Source of the DNA: Acidobacteriota bacterium
GTDB taxonomy: Bacteria; Acidobacteriota; Holophagae; Thermotomaculales; Thermotomaculaceae
Length of the DNA: 20,611 nt
NCBI GenBank assembly: GCA_003650445.1
Contig: QMQE01000024.1
Span: forward strand, 1-20,611
Direction of reading: 5' to 3'
Every line of letters starts with the position of its first letter. Position 1 is the stretch's first letter. A program made the translations under genes and the position numbers. The notes below the pieces were generated by a model. It was not told the DNA's origin. It did not search any database and saw only the letters and a program-made list of their open reading frames with translations. This document shows positions 1-6,394 of the stretch, in pieces.

Positions 1-1
1 A

Positions 2-151
2 AACGGGAGCGAAACCACGGTGAAACGCTTCCGGAAGGAGGGGAAGGTGGCGGTACTGGCCCCGGCCAACCACAATATGACCCCCATCCGGGTTCCGCTG
101 AAAGACGTTGAAATTCAGGGCGTTGTCATTGGGGTAGTACGGAAATATTAG
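2..151 (+). CDS. lexA: LexA repressor, C-terminal end only (5' part outside window)
   Basis: This is the last 49 codons of an open frame entering from the left edge, ending in TAG. The translation contains TVKRFRKEG, which matches the segment of LexA/S24 self-cleaving repressors that carries the catalytic lysine (the K in TVKR). It then runs through VAVLAPANHNMTPI and VEIQGVVIGVVRKY, the usual C-terminal beta strands of LexA. In the family the protein represses DNA-damage genes and cleaves itself when stimulated by RecA. The catalytic serine and the DNA-binding domain lie outside the window. A Y-family polymerase gene follows 133 bases downstream, a typical SOS pairing that supports the call. 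UmuD-like proteins share this domain, but the lexA-dinB order and the NHNMTPI segment favour LexA. Confidence 0.85.
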   Translation, partial: NGSETTVKRFRKEGKVAVLAPANHNMTPIRVPLKDVEIQGVVIGVVRKY

Positions 152-156
152 GAGAG

Positions 157-270
157 AGTGCAAGTGCAAGTGCGAGTGCGAGCATCAGAGGGAGAAAATA
201 GGGAATCGGACAGACAGGGAAAGCAACTCCCGATCTTTCTTTCACTTGCACTCGCACTCGCACTTTCACT
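157..270. repeat. Inverted hexamer-repeat element 1 (RAG-TGC units) between lexA and dinB
   Basis: Two 26-base arms, 157-182 and 245-270, are reverse complements at 23 of 26 positions and are separated by 62 bases. Each arm is a short tandem array of a hexamer reading AAGTGC or GAGTGC on one strand, so only the first purine varies. A 15-base core (168-182 against 251-265) pairs perfectly. The central spacer contains GACAGGGAAAG. The element fills nearly the whole lexA-dinB gap. In RNA it could fold into a long stem, but no T run follows, so it is not a standard terminator. A second element with the same design lies directly downstream of dinB. I do not recognise a named repeat family. Confidence 0.8.
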
Positions 271-284
271 TGGATGATACAGCC

Positions 285-1400
285 ATGTTAAACGGGATTG
301 ATTCTGTTTTTGCTCATGTGGACATGGATTCTTTTTTTGTGTCGGTGGAGCTGGTTCGTCACCCGGAACTGCAGGGAAAACGGGTTGTGGTGGGGGGCGG
401 CCGGGGGAGCCGGCTGGGGGTTGTTGCCGCGGCTTCCTACGAGGCCCGGGCTTTCGGGGTGCGCTCCGGCACTTCCATTCTCGAGGCAAAACGCCGCTGT
501 CCAGACTTGATGATTGTGCGGCCGGACCATCTGTTGTATGAAACGGTTTCCCGGAATGTGATGGCTATTTTGAGGGAAATTACCCCGGATGTACAGGTTT
601 TGTCTGTGGATGAAGCAGTGCTGGATTTGAGGGGGGTGCTACGCTTGTGGGGGCCGCCGATGGCGATAGCAGACCGGATTCACCGGAAAATTCAGCGGGA
701 AGCCGGTGTCCCATGTTCCATCGGTGTGGCCCGTTTTCCCATTGTGGCAAAACTGGCGTCCAAACTGGCAAAACGAAACGGTATCTGCATGCTGATGCCC
801 CGGGAGGAAACCGCGTTTCTCAGGGATCATCGGATTTCCATGATGCCCGGTGTGGGGCGAATGACTACCGCGTATCTGAACTATCTGGATGTGCGTACGG
901 TGGGGGAGCTGGTGGAGCGGGCGCCGCTGTTCTGGGAGCGCCTGCTGTTGACCCGGCCGGTGGAAAATCCATTTCCAAAATCGGTTTCATCGGAGCTGAC
1001 GCTGGATCGGGACATGGTGGACAGACACGGGGTTCGGGCTGTCCTTCGAAATCTCTGCCGTAAGGTGGCATCCCGGATGAGAAGGAAGAGTCTGAAGGCG
1101 GGCGGAATTTCTGTCCGGGTGCGCTACGGTGATTTCCAATCCTTTGAGCAGCATCAGACCCGGATAGAATTACGCTATGATTTTGAGGTGATAAGACTGG
1201 CGGAGAAATTATTCAAACTGGCAGATTGCCTGTCTCTGCCAATCCGCCTTGTCGGTGTCCGTCTGGCCCCCCTTTCGGTGGATGAGGGAAGCCGTCCCCT
1301 TGGGGCGGGGCCCCGTGGGCAGACTGTTGCCGCAGCATACCGGACAATAGACAAGGTTCAGAAAAAGTACGGCCGCGGTTCCCTGTTCCAGGGGAGATGA
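285..1400 (+). CDS. dinB: Y-family DNA polymerase, DinB (Pol IV) type
   Basis: A translesion DNA polymerase of 371 residues that would copy damaged DNA in the cytoplasm during the SOS response. HVDMDSFF near the N-terminus carries the first catalytic aspartate (D13) and an aromatic steric-gate residue (F18). SVDEAVLD carries D109 and E110, and PGVGRMTTAYLNYL is the thumb helix-hairpin-helix. The little finger starts near KSVSSELTLDRD. The stretch between thumb and little finger looks about 20 residues shorter than usual, and the C-terminus (GSLFQGR) has no clear sliding-clamp motif. I chose ATG 285 because conserved sequence begins right after it. A TTG at 246 would add a His/Ser-rich stretch encoded by the upstream hexamer repeat. 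The ribosome-binding site is weak. No LexA box is visible in the gap, so the gene may be co-transcribed with lexA. Confidence 0.9.
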   Translation: MLNGIDSVFAHVDMDSFFVSVELVRHPELQGKRVVVGGGRGSRLGVVAAASYEARAFGVRSGTSILEAKRRCPDLMIVRPDHLLYETVSRNVMAILREITPDVQVLSVDEAVLDLRGVLRLWGPPMAIADRIHRKIQREAGVPCSIGVARFPIVAKLASKLAKRNGICMLMPREETAFLRDHRISMMPGVGRMTTAYLNYLDVRTVGELVERAPLFWERLLLTRPVENPFPKSVSSELTLDRDMVDRHGVRAVLRNLCRKVASRMRRKSLKAGGISVRVRYGDFQSFEQHQTRIELRYDFEVIRLAEKLFKLADCLSLPIRLVGVRLAPLSVDEGSRPLGAGPRGQTVAAAYRTIDKVQKKYGRGSLFQGR

Positions 1401-1501
1401 AGACAAGCAGGAACAAGGTTGAGGTTAACGTTTAGTAAAGACAGGAAGTTGGCCACCTTTCTCCTATCCGGGCTCAACCTTAACCTTATCTCTCCTTGTC
1501 T
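1401..1501. repeat. Inverted hexamer-repeat element 2 (RAG-GTT units) between dinB and hrcA
   Basis: Two 30-base arms, 1401-1430 and 1472-1501, are reverse complements at 22 of 30 positions and flank a 41-base spacer. The inner part of each arm is a tandem array of AAGGTT/GAGGTT hexamers, and the outer part starts with AGACAAG. The spacer holds GACAGGAAG, close to the GACAGGGAAAG in element 1. The left arm begins immediately after the dinB stop codon. The arms could pair in a transcript and a T run (1516-1520) lies about 15 bases beyond, so a loose role in ending dinB transcription is possible. The spacing is poor for a classical terminator. Confidence 0.75.
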
Positions 1502-1506
1502 CCCCC

Positions 1507-1535
1507 TTCCCATTCTTTTTGGCTTTTGGTACAAT
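1507..1535 (+). promoter_or_regulatory. Putative sigma70-type promoter for the hrcA operon
   Basis: TTCCCA at 1507-1512 (4 of 6 to the -35 consensus) and TACAAT at 1530-1535 (5 of 6 to -10) are separated by 17 bases, placing a start site about 20 bases before the hrcA start. A second arrangement, TTGGCT at 1519-1524 and TATTAA at 1541-1546 with a 16-base spacer, is also possible. No CIRCE operator and no sigma32-type promoter is visible here. Confidence 0.35.
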
Positions 1536-1564
1536 GCTTTTATTAAGTCTATTCGAGAGGGGAG

Positions 1565-2623
1565 TTGTATAAAAAAGTGACGCAATTGAACGAGAGAGAA
1601 GAACAAATCCTGAAAACGCTGATTGAGCAGCATATCCAGACCCGGGATGCACTGAGTTCCGGAGCAGTGGCTGCTGCGTATACAGAAAAGGGGCGTTCCC
1701 TCTCCTCCGCAACTGTACGAAACGTCCTTCATGCATTGGAAGAGAAGGGATTTCTGGAAAAAGCCCATCTCTCGGCCGGACGTATTCCAACCCGTAAAGG
1801 GTTTCGTTTTTATGTGAATCAGCTGGTGGAACAGTATTACCATCTGGAGATGTCCCCCGATGCCAGAGACCATCTCTCCGGTTATATTCGGGATATTTCA
1901 GACACCCGAGCGCTGCTGGTGCAATATCTGGATTTTTTGAAGGATGAGACCGGATTCATGTCGCTGCTTGTTTTTCCCAGTCTGTTTAACATGCGATTGG
2001 CACGGGTGGAATTTGTTCGCTTGTCCCCTCGCCGTGTTCTGATGGTTGTGACTACCCGGAGTAATCTGTATCGACAGGTTGTGGTAGATCTGGATCGGGA
2101 TATCTCCTACGAGGAACTGATTTCAGTTAATCGGTATCTGAATCGGGAGTTTTTCGGTAAGACGTTGTTCCAGGTCAGGCAGGGGTTGATCCGGGGGATG
2201 AGGCAGCGGGTGGAACAGATTGACAGCCTTGCCAAGCAGATTCTTTCCTCATCTTTCCGGGAAATTGAGCGGATGGATGCAGGGGAAGATGAGTTGGTGG
2301 TTCGGGGGATGTCCAATCTGGTTTCCCGGGAGGATGTGCATAATGTTCGTCAATTACAGGGGCTGGTTCTCAGCGTGGAAGAAAAACACAGTATCGTGGA
2401 ATTGATCAATACCTGTATGGATCGGGATGTGACGGTTTTTCTGAGCGGTGAAATCGCGGATGATTATTCCATGATTATCTCTCCCTATGGTATTGGCAAT
2501 GGGATTAAAGGCGCATTCGGGCTGTTGGGACCTGTCTGTATGGACTACCGCCGGGTATTTGCGACAATGCGATTGATGACAGGGACGTTGATGAGTGCTA
2601 TCATACAGAAAAATATGAATTAG
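1565..2623 (+). CDS. hrcA: Heat-inducible transcription repressor HrcA
   Basis: A 352-residue DNA-binding repressor of chaperone genes. The N-terminal winged helix reads SSATVRNVLHALEEKGFLEK, followed by the family signature HLSAGRIPTRKGFRFYVNQLV. The central and C-terminal parts carry the GAF-like HrcA domain, including FPSLFNMRLARVEFV and the conserved end MDYRRVFATMRLMTG. Length is typical of the family. The start is a TTG at 1565 preceded closely by GAGGGGAG; the next in-frame starts, GTG 1577 and TTG 1586, lie too far from that site. It heads the operon hrcA-grpE-dnaK-dnaJ, with 34 bases to grpE. HrcA normally binds the CIRCE repeat and autoregulates, but no CIRCE is seen anywhere in the upstream gap. 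Confidence 0.97.
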   Translation: MYKKVTQLNEREEQILKTLIEQHIQTRDALSSGAVAAAYTEKGRSLSSATVRNVLHALEEKGFLEKAHLSAGRIPTRKGFRFYVNQLVEQYYHLEMSPDARDHLSGYIRDISDTRALLVQYLDFLKDETGFMSLLVFPSLFNMRLARVEFVRLSPRRVLMVVTTRSNLYRQVVVDLDRDISYEELISVNRYLNREFFGKTLFQVRQGLIRGMRQRVEQIDSLAKQILSSSFREIERMDAGEDELVVRGMSNLVSREDVHNVRQLQGLVLSVEEKHSIVELINTCMDRDVTVFLSGEIADDYSMIISPYGIGNGIKGAFGLLGPVCMDYRRVFATMRLMTGTLMSAIIQKNMN

Positions 2624-2657
2624 GAATAGTAAAATAATTGTAAGCAAGGAGCAGGAA

Positions 2658-3410
2658 ATGGGTAAAAAAAAGCAGAATGAGACACCCTCTGATGAATCGA
2701 AGGCCACGGATGATTCGGCTATGGAGACGGTAGATGCCCCGGATATGATGGAAATCAATGCCCCTGTTCTGGAAGAGGACCGGGAAGGTGAGGAAAAGGG
2801 CTCTGATGCGGTTGGCTCAGACGGCGAGGCCGCTTTTTCTGATCCCGAAAGCTCCGGTGGAATGCCTGAAACGATAGATATTGAGGAACAGATGACACAA
2901 CTGGAGAGGGAAACCCATGAGCTGAAAGAAACACTCCTTCGCAAGATGGCTGAATTTGAAAACTTGAAGAAGCGGACTGCGAGGGAGAAAGAAGAGGCGG
3001 TCCGGTATGGCACCGCTCAGGTATTGACACGGCTATTGGAAGTTCTGGATAACTTTGACCGTGCTCTGCTTCTGACACCGGATTCGGAGGGCTTTGATGT
3101 TCAGTCTTTTTATGAAGGGATGAAGTTGATTTCAAAGCACCTGCTGGACATTCTGAAAGGGGAGGGCTTGATGGAGATAAACCCGGTCGGGGAGCCCTTT
3201 GACCCGTTCTTTCATGAGGCTTTGATGCGCGAAGAATCGGCAGATTTCCCGGATAATACGGTGGTGGAGGTTTTTCAGAAGGGGTACAAGCTGAAGGATC
3301 GTCTTCTACGTCCTGCGAGGGTGAAGGTGGCTCTCCACCCTGAGGATACCGGAGAAACCGAAGAGATGGCCGATCAGGGGGGGGATGCTCCCGAGGAGAG
3401 TGAATCATGA
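2658..3410 (+). CDS. grpE: Nucleotide exchange factor GrpE
   Basis: The 250-residue co-chaperone that releases ADP from DnaK. The first 75 or so residues are acidic and probably disordered, longer than in many GrpE proteins. A coiled coil follows, with the signature LLRKMAEFENLKKRTAREKEEA. The C-terminal beta domain ends in VVEVFQKGYKLKDRLLRPARVKVA, the canonical GrpE finish, followed by a further acidic tail. AAGGAG at 2646-2651 lies 6 bases before the ATG. The codons after the start include a run of eight A residues. The stop overlaps the dnaK start (ATGA), which points to translational coupling. Confidence 0.97.
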   Translation: MGKKKQNETPSDESKATDDSAMETVDAPDMMEINAPVLEEDREGEEKGSDAVGSDGEAAFSDPESSGGMPETIDIEEQMTQLERETHELKETLLRKMAEFENLKKRTAREKEEAVRYGTAQVLTRLLEVLDNFDRALLLTPDSEGFDVQSFYEGMKLISKHLLDILKGEGLMEINPVGEPFDPFFHEALMREESADFPDNTVVEVFQKGYKLKDRLLRPARVKVALHPEDTGETEEMADQGGDAPEESES

Positions 3411-5221
3411 ACTACATACTGGGTATTGACCTGGGTACGACCAATAGCTGTGTGGCGATTTTTGAAAATCAGTCTCCTGTGATTATCCCCAATAAAGAAG
3501 GGAGCCGGATTACCCCGTCTGTAATTGGCTTTACTGAAAAAATGGAAGTTCTGGTAGGCCATATCGCAAGGCGGCAGGCGATAACGAATCCTAAAAACAC
3601 AGTGTTTGGGATTAAGCGTCTGATGGGGAGAAAATTCAATTCCAGTGAAGTAAATGCCATGCTGAAAACTCTGCCATACCACGTGATTGAGGCGGAGAAT
3701 GGAGACGCATGGGTGGAAATTATGGATAGGCAGTATTCGCCCCAGGAAGTTTCTGCTCTCATTCTCAAGGATTTGAAAGAAAATGCGGAACAATATACCG
3801 GTACAGAAATAAAGCAGGCCATTGTAACGGTTCCGGCCTATTTTAATGATGCCCAGCGGCAGGCAACAAAGGATGCCGGGACTATTGCGGGATTGGAAGT
3901 TTTGCGGATTATCAATGAGCCCACTGCTGCCGCGCTATCCTATGACATGGGAAACCTGAGGGGAAAAGTGGCGGTTTATGATCTGGGCGGTGGTACTTTT
4001 GATATATCCATCCTGAATATCGAAGAGGGCGTGTACGAAGTATTGTCCACAAGCGGGGATACATTTCTTGGTGGGGATGATTTTGACCGGCGCATCATTG
4101 AGTGGATTGTGCAGCGATTCATGGGTGAGACCGGCATTGATCTGACGGAAGACAAGATGGCGTTGCAGCGCCTGAAAGAAGCTGCAGAAAAGGCAAAATG
4201 TGAATTGTCGTCGGTCATGGAAACAGAAATTAACCTGCCGTTTATTGCTGCGGATAACAGCGGCCCGAAGCATTTTATTCAGACCTTGACTCGGGTGGAG
4301 TTCATTTCCCTTGTCAGCGATCTTGTGGACCGGACAATTCCTCCCTGTGAAGAAGCCATCCGGATGGCCGGCCTGGAGAAGGAGCAGATTGATCACGTAC
4401 TCCTTGTGGGTGGCCAGAGCCGGACACCACTGGTGGTGGAAAAAGTTAAGGGTTTTTTCGGTAAGGAACCGAGAGACGATGTGAATCCGGATGAAGTGGT
4501 GGGTATTGGCGCGGTGATGCAGGGCAGCATTCTCACCGGAGAGGTAAAGGATATTGTTCTTCTGGATATTACGCCGTTGTCCCTTGGTGTGGAAACAAAG
4601 GGCGGGCTCTTTGTTAAGCTGATTGAACGGAACAGTACCATTCCGACAAAAGCCAGCCAGATATTTACGACAGTTGTTGATAATCAAAAGAAGGTTGAAG
4701 TCCATGTCCTGCAGGGGGAGAGTGAACTCTGTGCCAACAACTTTTCACTGGCCAGATTCGAGTTGATTGACATTCCTCCTGCACCCAAAGGTGGCCCGAG
4801 GATTGAGGTTATATTTGAAATTGACTCCAACGGAATTGTTAATGTCAGTGCTGTGGATCAGGACAGTGGAAAATCCCAGTCCATCCGTATTCGGCCGACA
4901 AGCGGGCTGACGGAGAAGGAAATTCAGAATATTATCGCAAAAGCAGAGGCCCGCAGGGACGAGGAATTGCGAATTCGGGCGTTTGTAGTTGCGCGAAATA
5001 ACCTTGAAGGCCTTCTTTCCACTACAGAACGGTCATTTACAGAGCACGGAAGAAAAATCCCCAGTGATTTCAGCGATGCCATGCGAAAGGCAATTGAACA
5101 TGGCAAGGAAGCAATGAATGGGAATGAAATTGAGATATTGAAAGAGGCATATGACGAACTGCAAAAGGTCTCGCGCAAGCTGGGAGAGCTTCTCCTCTAT
5201 GGCACCACGATGGACGATTAG
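3407..5221 (+). CDS. dnaK: Chaperone DnaK (Hsp70)
   Basis: The ATP-dependent Hsp70 chaperone, 604 residues. The nucleotide-binding domain has GIDLGTTNS (6-14), VPAYFNDAQRQATKDAG (142-158), DLGGGTFDIS (192-201) and LVGGQSRTP (333-341). The interdomain linker is DIVLLDITPLSLGVET (382-397), followed by the substrate-binding domain with NNQKK-type elements (DNQKKVEVHVLQGE) and a helical lid. The protein stops at LGELLLYGTTMDD and lacks the usual disordered acidic tail with an EEVD/YEEV-like end, so it is shorter than most DnaK proteins (about 610-640). The start codon overlaps the grpE stop by 4 bases, and 75 bases without a terminator separate it from dnaJ. Confidence 0.97.
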   Translation: MNYILGIDLGTTNSCVAIFENQSPVIIPNKEGSRITPSVIGFTEKMEVLVGHIARRQAITNPKNTVFGIKRLMGRKFNSSEVNAMLKTLPYHVIEAENGDAWVEIMDRQYSPQEVSALILKDLKENAEQYTGTEIKQAIVTVPAYFNDAQRQATKDAGTIAGLEVLRIINEPTAAALSYDMGNLRGKVAVYDLGGGTFDISILNIEEGVYEVLSTSGDTFLGGDDFDRRIIEWIVQRFMGETGIDLTEDKMALQRLKEAAEKAKCELSSVMETEINLPFIAADNSGPKHFIQTLTRVEFISLVSDLVDRTIPPCEEAIRMAGLEKEQIDHVLLVGGQSRTPLVVEKVKGFFGKEPRDDVNPDEVVGIGAVMQGSILTGEVKDIVLLDITPLSLGVETKGGLFVKLIERNSTIPTKASQIFTTVVDNQKKVEVHVLQGESELCANNFSLARFELIDIPPAPKGGPRIEVIFEIDSNGIVNVSAVDQDSGKSQSIRIRPTSGLTEKEIQNIIAKAEARRDEELRIRAFVVARNNLEGLLSTTERSFTEHGRKIPSDFSDAMRKAIEHGKEAMNGNEIEILKEAYDELQKVSRKLGELLLYGTTMDD

Positions 5222-5296
5222 CTCAGGCCGGGAGATTTGTAATTATTAAAGAATCGGAGTTGAATTCAGACAACTGGAGAAAGGCGGGAAATAGAA

Positions 5297-6394
5297 ATGA
5301 AACGGGATTATTATGAAGTTTTGGGTTTGGCCCGGACAGCGACAAATCAAGAGATAAAAGCAGCATACCGGAAACTGGCAATTCAGTACCACCCGGATCG
5401 AAACCCGGATAATCCGGAAGCGGAGAACAAATTTAAGGAAATTGCCGAAGCATATGCGGTACTCAGTGATGGGTCCAAACGGGAAAAGTATGACCGTTAT
5501 GGCCACAGTGGGCTGTCACAGGGAGATATTTCATATGATTTTAATGATATCTTTGGCGGGTTTACCGATATTTTTGACACATTTTTCGGCGGTGGGGGCC
5601 GATACCAGCGCCAGGGAAGCAGGCAGCGGGGAAATGACCTTCAATATTCCCTTCAGATTTCTTTCGACGAAGCATATACCGGTACGGAAAAGAAAATCAG
5701 GATAAAGAGGCATGAGCACTGTCCGGAGTGCGATGGAAGCGGTACGCGTCCCGGTACTGGCAGAAAAACCTGCCCCACCTGCAGAGGGCGGGGAAGCGTA
5801 TTGATTCGACAGGGATTTTTTACGATGTCCCGAACTTGTTCAACCTGTGGCGGGCACGGGGAAGTAATTGAACACCCCTGTGAAACCTGCCACGGCGAAG
5901 GACTGGTTGTGAAAGAGCATGAAGTCACCATCCGAATCCCCGCAGGCATAGAAGATGGGGACACACTCCGGGTCAGGGACAGCGGGGAGGCCGGGCCGGG
6001 GGGCGGTGGATACGGTGATCTGTACATTGTAGTTGGCGTAAAGCCGCATCCGATATTCAGGCGGAGTGGGCCGGACGTGGGTTTCGACCTTCCCGTTACT
6101 TTTTCGATGGCCGCTTTGGGTGGAGAAATGGAAATCCCGACCCCCGGTGGAAAAGCGGAGTTGAAAATTCCCGCTGGAGTTCAGTCCGGTACTGTACTGG
6201 AAATGAAGGGAGAGGGATTCCCGGATATGAATACGGGGAAAAAGGGCAGGGTTCTGGCAACCGTTCACGTAAAAACCCCTCATCGGCTCAATGAGGATCA
6301 GAGAAGATTGTTTGAGAGGCTTCGTGAGGTTGAAGATGAACCTGTGTCGGTCTGGGACCGCTTGAAGAGTATGTTTGCCGGCAAATCTGTATGA
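5297..6394 (+). CDS. dnaJ: Co-chaperone DnaJ (Hsp40, type I)
   Basis: A 365-residue Hsp40 that delivers substrates to DnaK and stimulates its ATPase. The J domain spans residues 1-68 with the HPD triad at 32-34. A Gly/Phe-rich stretch follows (about 80-112). Four zinc-binding pairs of the CxxCxGxG type have cysteines at 142/145, 159/162, 181/184 and 195/198. The C-terminal substrate-binding domains and a short tail complete the usual architecture. AAGG/GGAG sequences lie upstream of ATG 5297. The last codons overlap the start of the following NrdD-like gene (ATGA), so that gene is very likely translated from the same mRNA. Confidence 0.97.
   Translation: MKRDYYEVLGLARTATNQEIKAAYRKLAIQYHPDRNPDNPEAENKFKEIAEAYAVLSDGSKREKYDRYGHSGLSQGDISYDFNDIFGGFTDIFDTFFGGGGRYQRQGSRQRGNDLQYSLQISFDEAYTGTEKKIRIKRHEHCPECDGSGTRPGTGRKTCPTCRGRGSVLIRQGFFTMSRTCSTCGGHGEVIEHPCETCHGEGLVVKEHEVTIRIPAGIEDGDTLRVRDSGEAGPGGGGYGDLYIVVGVKPHPIFRRSGPDVGFDLPVTFSMAALGGEMEIPTPGGKAELKIPAGVQSGTVLEMKGEGFPDMNTGKKGRVLATVHVKTPHRLNEDQRRLFERLREVEDEPVSVWDRLKSMFAGKSV

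Noticed and set aside
157..270. GAGTGC and GCACTC copies in element 1 resemble CIRCE half-sites.
   Set aside because: In CIRCE the GCACTC half comes first and GAGTGC follows after 9 bases. Here the order is reversed, the arms are 62 bases apart and repeated as tandem hexamers, and the site precedes dinB rather than hrcA.
246..284. A TTG start for dinB at 246 giving a His/Ser-rich N-terminus.
   Set aside because: The extra residues are just translation of the hexamer repeat, are not part of the family, and the conserved polymerase sequence begins right after ATG 285.
148..489. Minus-strand open frame with Ser-Ala repeats antisense to the start of dinB.
   Set aside because: It is a shadow of dinB and the hexamer array, with low-complexity sequence and no ribosome-binding site or family resemblance.
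1401..1520. Element 2 plus a downstream T run as a rho-independent terminator of dinB.
   Set aside because: The stem has 8 mismatches in 30, a 41-base loop, and about 15 bases between stem and T run, so it does not fit a standard terminator, though a weak effect cannot be excluded.
2661..2672. Runs of eight A or T residues (start of grpE, also in dus and the yhaM-like gene) as programmed frameshift sites.
   Set aside because: Each gene reads through intact in one frame and no alternative frame yields a plausible product; these are probably ordinary Lys/Phe codon runs.
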